The notes beneath the pieces are model-generated. The model searched no databases, was not told the origin of the DNA, and saw nothing but the letters and a program-made list of their open reading frames with translations. DNA of 64,000 nucleotides. It comes from Opitutaceae bacterium (GTDB taxonomy: Bacteria > Verrucomicrobiota > Verrucomicrobiia > Opitutales > Opitutaceae). Of this stretch, positions 26,234 to 34,995 are shown one piece after another. The DNA lies in NCBI GenBank assembly GCA_019455245.1, contig JACFMR010000001.1, positions 62,001-126,000 on the forward strand, written 5' to 3'. Positions within the stretch are counted from its first letter, which is position 1, and every line of letters begins with the position of its first letter. Position numbers and translations under genes: made by a program.

Positions 26234-27277
26234 ATGCAAGAGAAACTCAATGGACTGGCCGTGAAGGCCCAGACTGATCTCGCCAGCCTGACCACGCGAC
26301 CGGAATTCGAAGCGGCCAAGGCCCGTCTGGTCGGTCCGCACGGTGAGCTTACCGCCTTGATGAAACAGATGGGGGCGGTGCCCAAGGAGGAACGCCCGGC
26401 CGTCGGCAAGCTCATCAACGAAACCAAGCAGCGGATTCAGGAACTGCTGGACGCCGGGCTGGCACGCATCGAAGCCCGGGAGATGCAAGCGCAGCTGGGG
26501 CCTGCGGTGGATCCGACCCTCCCGACTCCTGATTTTGGCCCCGGCACCTATCATCCGCTGACCTTGGTGCGTGAAGAGATGTGCCGGATTCTGCGTAAGG
26601 TCGGCTTCACCGTCGCGGACGGTCCGGAGGTGGAAAGCGAATACTACTGCTTTGATGCGCTGAACACCCCGGCGGATCATCCTGCGCGCGACGCCCAGGA
26701 CACCTTTTATTTTCCGGACAACGCCCGCTTCGGCAATGTCAGCAAAAAGATCGACGGCGAAAAATACCTGCTCCGCACCCACACCTCGTCGGTGCAGATC
26801 CGCACCATGCTGCAGGGAAAACCGCCAATCCGCATCGTGTCGCCCGGCCGGGTCTACCGCCGTGACACGACCGACGCCACCCACAGCGCGAATTTCAACC
26901 AGATTGAGTGCCTCTACGTCGACAAGAACGTCACTGTGCGCGACCTGAAAGCACTCCTCGATTACATCTTCACCTCGTTGCTCGGGCCGGATACGAAAAC
27001 ACGTTTCCGTCCGCATTACTTCAGCTACACCGAGCCGAGTTTTGAGGTGGACCTCAGCGCCCGGCACCTGCCCAAGGTCAAAAAGGATTGGATCGAAATC
27101 GGCGGGTGCGGCATGGTGGACCCGGCGGTGTTTGCCGAGGTCGGCTACGACCCGGAGGTTTGGACGGGTTATGCGTTCGGCATGGGGCTGGAACGGCTCG
27201 CCATGCTGCTCTACGGCATCGATGACATCCGCTATTTCTACCAGAACGACCTCCGTTTCCTGAAGCAGTTTGCCTGA
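26234..27277 (+). CDS. pheS: Phenylalanyl-tRNA synthetase alpha subunit
   Basis: The protein is 347 residues from ATG 26234. The N-terminal coiled coil (about 1-90) is followed by the class II catalytic core: motif 1 region YHPLTLVREEMCRILRKVGF, motif 2 region LLRTHTSSVQIRTML with RVYRRDTTDATHSANFNQIE, and motif 3 YAFGMGLERLAMLLYGI. It charges tRNA-Phe together with PheT, whose gene begins 9 bases later. An upstream in-frame start at 26135 would add unrelated residues and is rejected. Confidence 0.96.
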   Translation: MQEKLNGLAVKAQTDLASLTTRPEFEAAKARLVGPHGELTALMKQMGAVPKEERPAVGKLINETKQRIQELLDAGLARIEAREMQAQLGPAVDPTLPTPDFGPGTYHPLTLVREEMCRILRKVGFTVADGPEVESEYYCFDALNTPADHPARDAQDTFYFPDNARFGNVSKKIDGEKYLLRTHTSSVQIRTMLQGKPPIRIVSPGRVYRRDTTDATHSANFNQIECLYVDKNVTVRDLKALLDYIFTSLLGPDTKTRFRPHYFSYTEPSFEVDLSARHLPKVKKDWIEIGGCGMVDPAVFAEVGYDPEVWTGYAFGMGLERLAMLLYGIDDIRYFYQNDLRFLKQFA

Positions 27278-27286
27278 GTTGCATCC

Positions 27287-29743
27287 ATGAAGATTTCACA
27301 CAACTGGCTCAAAGAGCTGCTGCCCCTCACGGCCCCGGTCGCCGATATCTGCAAGGCGATCACTTTCCTGGGTTTTGAGGTGGAGCAAGTCATCCAGACC
27401 GGTGCCCCGCGGCTCGAAAACGTCGTGGTCGGCCGGATTCTCACGCGCGAAAAGCACCCCAACGCAGACAAACTGTCCGTCTGCACAGTGGAGGTTGGCC
27501 CGGCCGGCGGAGTGAAGACCATCGTTTGCGGCGCGCCCAACTGCGATGCCGGCAACCATGTGCCGGTGGCCCTGCCCGGGGCGGTTTTGCCCGGTGATTT
27601 CAAAATCAAGCAGTCCAAGATTCGTGGTCAGGCCTCCGACGGCATGATGTGCGCGGCTGATGAACTCGGCTTGGGCGAGGCACACGATGGGCTGCTGCTT
27701 CTGCCGGGCAGTCCGACTCCCGGTACGCCGATTAACGACGTCCTGCCGCCGGGCGACACGGTTTTCGACATCGAGATCACGCCGAACCGTCCGGATTGCC
27801 TTTCGCATCTCGGCATCGCGCGCGAGTTGGCTGCATGGTTCAAGCTGCCCCTGCAATATCCGCAGGCGGACTTCCATGGGGTGATACCCGAATCCGGCGC
27901 CCGGCCGGATCTGCTGAAATCCGTACGAGTGGAAGTGCCCAAGGATTGCCCGCTCTACACGGCCCATGTCATCACCGGGGTGAAAATCGGCCCCAGCCCG
28001 GACTGGCTGCAGGCGCGCCTGCGCGCCCTGGGTCTGCGCCCGATCAACAATGTGGTGGATGTCGGCAACTACGTGATGCTCGAATACGGGCAGCCGCTGC
28101 ATGCCTTCGATGCCAGTCTGCTGGCCGGGCAGGAAATTCTCGTGCGCCGCGCCAAGGATGGCGAAAAGATTGTCACGCTCGACGGCAAGGAGCGGGTGTT
28201 GAACCACAGCATGCTCGTCATCGCGGATGCCGGGCAACCGGTGGTGGTGGCCGGTATCATGGGCGGCGAAAACTCCGGTGTCACCGAGACCACCACGGAC
28301 TTGGTTTTGGAATGCGCCATTTTTCAGCGGCAGAGCGTGCGCCGAACTTCCAAGCGACTCGCCCTGAGTTCCGATTCGTCCTACCGCTATGAACGCGGGG
28401 TGGATCCGCACATGGCCCTCGAGGCCGCTTATCGCGCCATTGACCTGATTTTGGCCACGGCCGGCGGGCAGGTGGTCGGTCCGGTTTACAAGGTGGGTGG
28501 GGAAGTGCCGTGGGAGCGCGAGATTGTCGTCACGCACGATTACATCTGTGAAAAACTGGGCTTCGACATTCCCGCGGCCGAGATGCGTGCGGCCTTCGAA
28601 AGCCTGGAACTCGTCATCACCCGGGAAGAGGAAACCGAAAAGCGCGGTCCGGCTTGGACGATTTCAATCCCCAGCTGGCGCGATGATTTGGACCGCCCGA
28701 TCGATCTGGTCGAGGAAGTGCTCCGCGTATACGGCACGGAGAAAATCCCTTCGGCCGTTCTCACCGGCCCCGGGCTGGTTGGTGACGACGATCCTGCGGT
28801 ACTCTTCAACCGGCGTGTCACCGAGTATCTCGTCGGGCATGATTTCCACGAGTGCGTCAACTACACACTGCGTTCGGCCAAGGAACTGACCGGTTGGGTC
28901 TCGCAGACCGCGGCGGCGGAACTCGCCTTGAGCAACCCGTTCGTGGCCGATCAATCGCATCTGCGCCCGACCTTGGTAATGGGGTTGCTGGACACGCTGC
29001 GCCTCAATCAATCGCGTGGGGTTGCGGTCTCGCGGCTCTGCGAAACGGGCCGGGTGTTCATGGAACACAACGGACAGAACTTTGAGTGCGTCTCGGTGGC
29101 GTTCGTGATCGCGGAGGATGGCGAACGCCGGTGGCTGCAACGCGAGGCCCCGGATTTCTACACCGTGAAGCACCACGTGACCGCCTTGGCGGCCGCCGCG
29201 GGGGTGGACTTGGCGAACCAACCTTTGTCGCCGACCTCCGGCGTATATTTCGGCTGGCAGGAGGGCCATTCCGCGCTGGCCGGTGACTTGAACGATGGTT
29301 GGACGGTGCGCTTCGGGCTGCTCAACCTCGCGATGGTCAAAGCGCTGGGCATCGAAGGCCGGGTTTTCGCGGGGGTGTTCGCGATGTTGCCGGACCGTCT
29401 GCCGGCGGGACAGGTCCGGCGCCGCTTCAACGACTTCAGCCTCTTCCCGGCCGCCTTGCGCGATCTGGCCCTGGTGGTTCCGGAATCTCTGCCTGCGGGC
29501 GAAGTGCGCGACCGCTTGCGGCAGACCGCGGTTGCCGTGGCCGGAACGACCTTTGCCGTCGAGCGGGTTGATGTGTTCGATGTTTACCAGGGCGCCGGTC
29601 TGCCGGAGGGGCACAAGAGTTTGGCTTTCCAACTCGCGTTTCGCGCCGTCGACCGGACTCTCACCGACCAGGAGGTCAATGCCGTCTTCCAGCGGATTCA
29701 GGATGAGCTGGTCTCAAACACCGACTACCGCGTGCGCAAGTGA
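27287..29743 (+). CDS. pheT: Phenylalanyl-tRNA synthetase beta subunit
   Basis: The protein is 818 residues, full length. Domain order is: N-terminal segment KISHNWLKELLPL, tRNA-binding OB domain (about 40-150, LTREKHPNADKLSVCTVEVG), the B3/B4 editing region (about 215-395), the B5 domain (about 405-490), the catalytic-like core (about 495-710) and the C-terminal FDX-ACB domain (about 725-818, FNDFSLFPAALRDLALVV). It forms the alpha2-beta2 enzyme with PheS. The gatC start lies 2 bases after its stop. Confidence 0.97.
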   Translation: MKISHNWLKELLPLTAPVADICKAITFLGFEVEQVIQTGAPRLENVVVGRILTREKHPNADKLSVCTVEVGPAGGVKTIVCGAPNCDAGNHVPVALPGAVLPGDFKIKQSKIRGQASDGMMCAADELGLGEAHDGLLLLPGSPTPGTPINDVLPPGDTVFDIEITPNRPDCLSHLGIARELAAWFKLPLQYPQADFHGVIPESGARPDLLKSVRVEVPKDCPLYTAHVITGVKIGPSPDWLQARLRALGLRPINNVVDVGNYVMLEYGQPLHAFDASLLAGQEILVRRAKDGEKIVTLDGKERVLNHSMLVIADAGQPVVVAGIMGGENSGVTETTTDLVLECAIFQRQSVRRTSKRLALSSDSSYRYERGVDPHMALEAAYRAIDLILATAGGQVVGPVYKVGGEVPWEREIVVTHDYICEKLGFDIPAAEMRAAFESLELVITREEETEKRGPAWTISIPSWRDDLDRPIDLVEEVLRVYGTEKIPSAVLTGPGLVGDDDPAVLFNRRVTEYLVGHDFHECVNYTLRSAKELTGWVSQTAAAELALSNPFVADQSHLRPTLVMGLLDTLRLNQSRGVAVSRLCETGRVFMEHNGQNFECVSVAFVIAEDGERRWLQREAPDFYTVKHHVTALAAAAGVDLANQPLSPTSGVYFGWQEGHSALAGDLNDGWTVRFGLLNLAMVKALGIEGRVFAGVFAMLPDRLPAGQVRRRFNDFSLFPAALRDLALVVPESLPAGEVRDRLRQTAVAVAGTTFAVERVDVFDVYQGAGLPEGHKSLAFQLAFRAVDRTLTDQEVNAVFQRIQDELVSNTDYRVRK

Positions 29744-29745
29744 TC

Positions 29746-30036
29746 ATGAGCAAGGCCGAGGAAATCGACATCGACCATGTCTCCATGCTGGCGCGCTTGA
29801 CGCTGACGCCTGCGGAGAAGGAAAAATACCGCCGTCAGCTGGCCGATGTGCTGCACCACATCCGCCAGTTGGAGACGGTGGACGTCAGCAACGTGGAGCC
29901 GACGGCGCATGCGTTTCCTTTGGAAAATGTGTGGGCCGATGACGAGCCCCGGTCCGGGTTTGCACCCGAGGAAGCGTTGCGCAACGCGCCGGCACAACGC
30001 AGCAACATGATTGTCGTGCCCAAAGTTGTGGAATAA
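29746..30036 (+). CDS. gatC: Asp-tRNA(Asn)/Glu-tRNA(Gln) amidotransferase subunit C
   Basis: The protein is 96 residues, normal for GatC. It contains DIDHVSMLARLTLTPAEKEK at the N-terminus, VEPTAHAFPLENVW, and the C-terminal FAPEEALRNAPAQRSNMIVV segment that wraps the GatA-GatB complex. The start at ATG 29746 is 2 bases after pheT, and gatA follows after 5 bases. GatCAB amidates misacylated Asp-tRNA-Asn and/or Glu-tRNA-Gln. Confidence 0.95.
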   Translation: MSKAEEIDIDHVSMLARLTLTPAEKEKYRRQLADVLHHIRQLETVDVSNVEPTAHAFPLENVWADDEPRSGFAPEEALRNAPAQRSNMIVVPKVVE

Positions 30037-30041
30037 TCATC

Positions 30042-31505
30042 ATGGCTGCCGAACTTTTCTACGCATCCGTGGCCGAATTGTCGCGCCGGCTGGCCGAAGG
30101 CGGGGTCAGTTCGGTCGAACTGACGCGGGCCGTGATTGAGCGAACCGGTACGGTTGATCCGACGGTCAGGGCCTTCAACTCCGGCGACGAGGCCGATGCA
30201 CTGCGGCAGGCCGAGGCGTCCGACCAACGGCGCGCCGCGGGCAAAACCATGGGCGTGCTGGATGGAATTCCCATTGGCTTGAAGGATGTCATTGCGGTGA
30301 AGGACCAGCCGCTGACGGCATCGAGCCGCATGCTGGCCGGCTTCGTCTCGCCTTACGATGCGACGGTGACGAACCGGCTCAAATCTGCCGGGGCGGTGCT
30401 TTGGGGGCGGTTGAATCTCGATGAGTTCGCCATGGGCTCGTCCACGGAAAACTCGGCCATGCACCCGACGTGCAATCCGTGGGACACCGGGTGTGTGCCC
30501 GGTGGTTCTTCGGGTGGCAGCGCGGCGGCAGTGGCGGCGGGTGAGGTCATCGCCGCCTTGGGCTCTGATACCGGCGGCTCGATCCGCCAGCCGGCGGCGT
30601 TTTGCGGGGTGGTGGGGTTGAAGCCCACCTATGGGCTGGTGTCCCGCTTCGGCTTGGTGGCGTTTGCCTCGTCACTGGACCAGATCGGCCCGATGACCCG
30701 CACGGTTGAGGATGCTGCTTTGCTGCTGCAGGTCATCGCCGGTCATGATGAGCGCGATTCGACCTCGTTTCGGGCGGAGATTCCGGATTACCGCGCTGCG
30801 CTGCAGACAAAACAGGGGCCATGGAAAATCGGCATCCCGCGGGAGTATTTTGGCGACGGGCTGGATCCCGAGGTGGCCGCTGCCGTGGACAAGGCGGTGG
30901 CGTTTTATCGCGGGCAAGGCTGTGAAATCCGGGAAGTTTCCCTGCCACACACCCGATATTGCCTGGACGCCTATTACGTGATCGCGACCGCCGAGGCGTC
31001 CTCAAACTTGGCGCGCTATGATGGCATCCGCTACGGCCACCGGGCCAAGGAAGCCACCGATGTGGTTGACCTCTACTGCCAATCCCGGGCCGAGGGTTTC
31101 GGCGATGAGGTCAAGCGCCGCATCATTCTTGGCACCTACGTGCTGTCGAGCGGTTACTACGATGCCTATTACCTGCGGGCGCAGAAGGTGCGGACGCTGA
31201 TCCGGCAGGATTTTCTCAAGGCCTACGAGGAGGTCGATGTGTTGCTTACCCCGACCACCCCGACACCGGCGTTCAAATTCGGCGCCAAGGCGGATCCGCT
31301 GGCCTTGTATCTCTGCGACATCTACACCATCGGGGTCAATCTGGCCGGGCTGCCCGCCGTCAGTTTGCCCTGTGGCTTCTCGGGCGCAGGCCTGCCCATT
31401 GGGCTGCAACTCATCGGCCGTCCGTTTCAGGAGGCCAATCTCCTGGCGGTGGCGCATGCCTTTGAACAGGCACACGACTGGCACCGGCGCCGGCCGCAAC
31501 TTTGA
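30042..31505 (+). CDS. gatA: Asp-tRNA(Asn)/Glu-tRNA(Gln) amidotransferase subunit A
   Basis: The protein is 487 residues, a full-length amidase-signature protein. The Lys of the Ser-Ser-Lys triad lies in IPIGLKDVIAVKD, and the two Ser residues lie in the Gly/Ser-rich stretch PGGSSGGSAAAVAAGE followed by GSDTGGSIRQPAAFCG. It supplies ammonia from glutamine to GatB. It is translationally close to gatC and to the gatB frame, whose ATG lies 8 bases after this stop. Confidence 0.97.
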   Translation: MAAELFYASVAELSRRLAEGGVSSVELTRAVIERTGTVDPTVRAFNSGDEADALRQAEASDQRRAAGKTMGVLDGIPIGLKDVIAVKDQPLTASSRMLAGFVSPYDATVTNRLKSAGAVLWGRLNLDEFAMGSSTENSAMHPTCNPWDTGCVPGGSSGGSAAAVAAGEVIAALGSDTGGSIRQPAAFCGVVGLKPTYGLVSRFGLVAFASSLDQIGPMTRTVEDAALLLQVIAGHDERDSTSFRAEIPDYRAALQTKQGPWKIGIPREYFGDGLDPEVAAAVDKAVAFYRGQGCEIREVSLPHTRYCLDAYYVIATAEASSNLARYDGIRYGHRAKEATDVVDLYCQSRAEGFGDEVKRRIILGTYVLSSGYYDAYYLRAQKVRTLIRQDFLKAYEEVDVLLTPTTPTPAFKFGAKADPLALYLCDIYTIGVNLAGLPAVSLPCGFSGAGLPIGLQLIGRPFQEANLLAVAHAFEQAHDWHRRRPQL

Positions 31506-31513
31506 TATCCGCC

Positions 31514-32957
31514 ATGTCGAAATACGAAGCAGTCATCGGCTTGGAGGTGCACGTTCAGATCAGGACGCGCTCGAAGATGTTCACCCGGGTGGCGACCGGT
31601 TTTGGCGAACCGGAAAACACGCTGACCGACCCCGTCGTGCTGGCCCTCCCGGGCGCGCTCCCGGTCATGAACAAGACCGCGCTCGATGCCGTGATCAAGG
31701 CCGGCCTGATGCTGGGCTGCGACATTGCCGCGGTGTGCAAGTGGGACCGGAAAAACTATTTCTACCCGGACTCGCCGAAGAACTACCAGATCTCCCAGTA
31801 TGACCAGCCGATCTGTCTCGGCGGCGGGGTGGAGATCGAGCTGCCCGGCGCGTCGCGCAACCTCATGGGCGAGCACAAGGTTATCCCGCTCACCCGCATC
31901 CACCTCGAGGAGGATGTGGGCAAGCTCAACCACGGGGCAAATGATTCCCTCGTTGACTACAATCGCGCCGGCACTCCGTTGATGGAGATCGTCACCGAGC
32001 CCGCCTTGGCCGGTCCGGAGGAGGCATATGCGCGCCATCATGGTGCAGGGCGACATCTCGGATTGCGACATGGAGAAGGGGCAGATGCGTTGCGATGCCA
32101 ACATCTCCATCCGACCGGTCGGTCAGTCGCAGTTGGGCACCAAGGTTGAGCTGAAAAACCTCAACTCGATCTCCTTTGTGCGGGACGGCATCACCCACGA
32201 AATCAAGCGCCAGATCGCGGTGGTGGAGGCGGGCGGCACCATCGTGCAGGAAACGCGGGACTACGACGGCATGACCGGCGCCTCGCAATCCCTGCGCACG
32301 AAGGAGATGGCGCACGATTACCGGTATTTCCCGGACCCGGATCTGATGCCGGTGCGGGTGGATGATGCCTGGAAACAGCGGATCGGTGCCGGCTGCCCGG
32401 AGCTGCCCTTTGACCGCCAACGCCGGTTTTTCGAAACGTATCAGCTGCCCTACACGATCACCTCGGTGCTGGTATGGGATCGTCCGCTGGCCGATTATTT
32501 TGAAGAGACCGTGCACCATGCCGGTGTCGCCCTGGCGCAGGCCGTCGGCAACTGGATTGTCAACGACCTCTTGCGCGAACTCGGCGCCGCGGGCGGCGGC
32601 CTGGCCGGATGCAGGATCCGGCCGCCGCAGCTGGCGGAATTGGTGCGGCTCATCGACACCGGCGCGGTATTGAACAACGCGGCGAAGGAAGTTTTTGTGG
32701 AAATGTTCAAGACGGGCGATGCCCCGGCTGTGATCATCGAACGGAAGGGGTTGAAGGCCGTGCCGACCGACACCGCGGAGCTTGAGCAATGGTGCCGCGA
32801 GGCCATCGCGGGCAATGCGAAGGCTGCGGCCGAGTTCAAGGGCGGCAAGGACAGCGCAATCAACGCGTTCAAGGGACCGGTCATGAAAGCCTCCCGGGGC
32901 AAGGCCAATCCCAAGCTCGTTGACGAGGTGCTGCGCCGGCTGCTGGCCGGGAGCTGA
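31514..32957 (+). pseudogene. gatB: gatB, interrupted by a frameshift and small deletion
   Basis: The N-terminal half reads in frame from ATG 31514 (MSKYEAVIGLEVHVQI) to the helix PALAGPEEAYA at about 32032, after which that frame drifts into unrelated sequence and stops at 32149. The rest of GatB continues in another frame from 32028 (RAIMVQGDISDCDMEKG) to 32957, including RCDANISIRP, KVELKNLNSISFV, DYRYFPDPDLMPV and the C-terminal YqeY-like domain. GatB proteins normally have about five residues between EEAYA and the RAIM-like segment. About 17 bases (15+2) therefore appear to be missing. The combined length, about 485 residues, is normal. GatB is the tRNA-binding kinase subunit, so this is either an assembly or sequencing error or a real lesion. 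An ATG at 32028 could permit reinitiation. Confidence 0.88.
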
Positions 32958-33017
32958 AGTGCACGCAATCCGGGCGCGGTTCTTGCGTCATGACGCGTTG
33001 TTGTTATCCGTGACAGG

Positions 33018-33764
33018 ATGAACGTCCCCAACATTTACACCCGCCGCACCGTCCTGAAATCTATCGGCGCCGGCGCCGCCTTGGTCGGTCTCGGGCTGAC
33101 GCCCCTGCGCGCGGCGCAAGCTGCCGCCAAGCCGACCGTCGCGCACACCCCGCAACCTTTCGTTTTGCCGCCCTTGGCCTATGCGCACGATGCGTTGGAG
33201 CCTTGGATAGATGTGCGCACGATGGAGATTCATCACGGACGGCATCACCAAGCCTACATCGACAACGCCAACAAGGCGCTGGCCGGCCACGCGGAACTGC
33301 AGGCCTTGAGCGCGGAACAGTTGCTGGCCGATCTGAATGCGGTGCCGGAATCAATCCGCACCGCAGTGAGGAACAATGTCGGCGGTCATCACAATCATGC
33401 GCTGTTCTGGCGCGTCATCGGTCCCGGAGCAGGGGGCGAACCTTCCGGATCGCTGGCGGCGGCGATCCGCGCCGCGTTTGGCGATGTGGCCGCAATGCGG
33501 GAGAGATTCAATGCGGCGGCGATGACCCGCTTCGGCAGCGGTTGGGCCTGGCTCAGTCTGGACGACGGCAAGTTGGTGGTGCATTCCACCCCGAATCAGG
33601 ACTCACCCCTCGGTGAAGGCCGGATTCCGTTGCTCGGCCTCGATGTCTGGGAACACGCGTATTATCTGCGTTACCAGAATCGTCGGGCCGATTACGTCAA
33701 AGGTTTCTGGTCCGTCGTGAATTGGACGCAGGTGGCGGCCAATTACAAATCAGCCCTTGGCTGA
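33018..33764 (+). CDS. Tat-exported Fe/Mn superoxide dismutase
   Basis: The protein is 248 residues, longer than cytoplasmic SOD by a Tat-type leader ([20 protein letters not shown]). The Fe/Mn SOD fold follows: [16 protein letters not shown], metal-ligand His in [13 protein letters not shown], a second His in [14 protein letters not shown], and the C-terminal ligand pair Asp/His in [14 protein letters not shown]. It converts superoxide to peroxide, here outside the cytoplasm. A perfect terminator follows it. The Fur-family gene converges from the other side. Confidence 0.94.
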   Translation: MNVPNIYTRRTVLKSIGAGAALVGLGLTPLRAAQAAAKPTVAHTPQPFVLPPLAYAHDALEPWIDVRTMEIHHGRHHQAYIDNANKALAGHAELQALSAEQLLADLNAVPESIRTAVRNNVGGHHNHALFWRVIGPGAGGEPSGSLAAAIRAAFGDVAAMRERFNAAAMTRFGSGWAWLSLDDGKLVVHSTPNQDSPLGEGRIPLLGLDVWEHAYYLRYQNRRADYVKGFWSVVNWTQVAANYKSALG

Positions 33765-33784
33765 ATCGTCCCATGCCCAAAAGG

Positions 33785-33814
33785 AAAAAGCGCGGGATGC
33801 TCCCGCGCTTTTTT
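33785..33814. terminator. Bidirectional terminator between sod and fur-type gene
   Basis: AAAAAGCGCGGGA (33785-33797) and TCCCGCGCTTTTT (33801-33813) form a perfect 13-bp stem with a 3-base loop, with T-rich or A-rich flanks on both strands. It lies between two convergent genes and can serve both. Confidence 0.9.
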
Positions 33815-33834
33815 CGTGCAGCCCTTTTGCAGAA

Positions 33835-34359
33835 TCAGAGCTTGGCTGAAACCGGGGCCTGGGTGCGATTGCTCACCGGCGTGTGGGCGAAGAACTCCAC
33901 CACATGGGTGATGTCGGAGTAGCCCTTTTCCCGCAACCGCTGTTCAACGCGGGCGACCGCTTCCTGGAGTTCGGTCACCGACTCGGGATCGATTTCCTCA
34001 ACATTGCCATTGGTCTTGCTGACGACATGGTATCGCGCGCTGTCGCCCAGGTTGATCTGATAAAGACTGGTGCCGTTGTGAAAGAAGGAGCGCTGGACCA
34101 GGCCGATTTCCTCAAAAGCGGCCAGACAACGGTAAACCGTGACCAAATCGCACGATCCGTCATCCAGATCAGCATGGATCTGCTCAATGCTGGTGGGATG
34201 ATTCCGCTGCGACAGGGCATTGAGAATCGCAATGCGCGGCTGGGTTATGCGTAACCCGGCTGCCTTGAGGCGCTGGCAGGCCAAATCCAAGGGACTGCTG
34301 TTCTCCGGATCGTCCTTGATGCTGGCGAGCGGGTGGTTGGTCTGGGTGGAAGCGATCAT
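33835..34359 (-). CDS. Fur-family transcriptional regulator
   Basis: The protein is 174 residues. The winged-helix domain covers about 22-105 (LKAAGLRITQPRIAILNALS, then DLVTVYRCLAAFEEIGLVQR). In the dimerisation domain the usual HHDHxxC...CGxV metal segment reads ARYHVVSKTNGNVEEID, with no CxxC motif. Retained potential ligands include His in NHPTSIEQIH, RSFFHNG and FFAHTP. Members sense iron, zinc or peroxide; which applies here cannot be told. It converges with the exported SOD gene. Confidence 0.92.
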   Translation of the reverse strand: MIASTQTNHPLASIKDDPENSSPLDLACQRLKAAGLRITQPRIAILNALSQRNHPTSIEQIHADLDDGSCDLVTVYRCLAAFEEIGLVQRSFFHNGTSLYQINLGDSARYHVVSKTNGNVEEIDPESVTELQEAVARVEQRLREKGYSDITHVVEFFAHTPVSNRTQAPVSAKL

Positions 34360-34531
34360 TTTCGCAGAAAAATAACGATAATGTGACCTTGTATGCGAGT
34401 GAAATGTGTGAGGTAAGTCTGCCGATGCTGTTAGGCCCCATCAACGCAAAGTCTGGTGAAAAATCATTCGTGGGAGCGGTCCTGCCGATTGCGCGGAACC
34501 GGGCGGTGTGCTAAAACTCTGACTTTACCGT

Positions 34532-34975
34532 ATGCAAGAACCAGACTTTGCGGAAATTGTGGCGCTGATTTGCAAGGAGGACGACCGCTTCGAGAAGCGG
34601 GCTTACGACTTTGTGCGTCATGGCCTCGATCACACCGTCAAAGAGTTGCGCAAGAAGGACGCCAGCCGGAGCGGCCGGACTTTCCATGTGAGCGGTCCGG
34701 AACTGCTGCAGGGACTGCGCGTATATGCGCTGGAGCAGTATGGGCCGTTGGCCAAGACGGTGCTCAACTCTTGGGGCGTCAAACGCTGCCGGGACTTCGG
34801 CGACATCGTTTTCAACCTGATCGAATACAGCGTGTTTAGCAAAACCGACAGCGACCGGCGCGAGGATTTTTCAGATATATACACGTTTGAGGAAGCCTTC
34901 GAACAGCCGTTCCTGCCGAAGCATCCCCGGCGCCGCGGCGATGCGGCTGCCCAGACGGCCGCCAAATCAGCCTGA
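34532..34975 (+). CDS. Minf_1886-type conserved protein of PVC bacteria
   Basis: The protein is 147 residues with no signal peptide or membrane segment. It contains YDFVRHGLDHTVKELRK, GRTFHVSGPELLQGLRVYAL, EQYGPLAKTVLNSWGVKRCR and DFGDIVFNLIEYSVFSKTDS. I recognise this pattern as the uncharacterised Minf_1886 family common in Planctomycetes and Verrucomicrobia; this is from memory. The C-terminal 20 residues are Ala/Arg-rich. It precedes the M16 peptidase gene by 20 bases and may be co-transcribed with it. Function unknown. Confidence 0.85.
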   Translation: MQEPDFAEIVALICKEDDRFEKRAYDFVRHGLDHTVKELRKKDASRSGRTFHVSGPELLQGLRVYALEQYGPLAKTVLNSWGVKRCRDFGDIVFNLIEYSVFSKTDSDRREDFSDIYTFEEAFEQPFLPKHPRRRGDAAAQTAAKSA

Positions 34976-34995
34976 TCGGTCCATCCGGTTGTACC

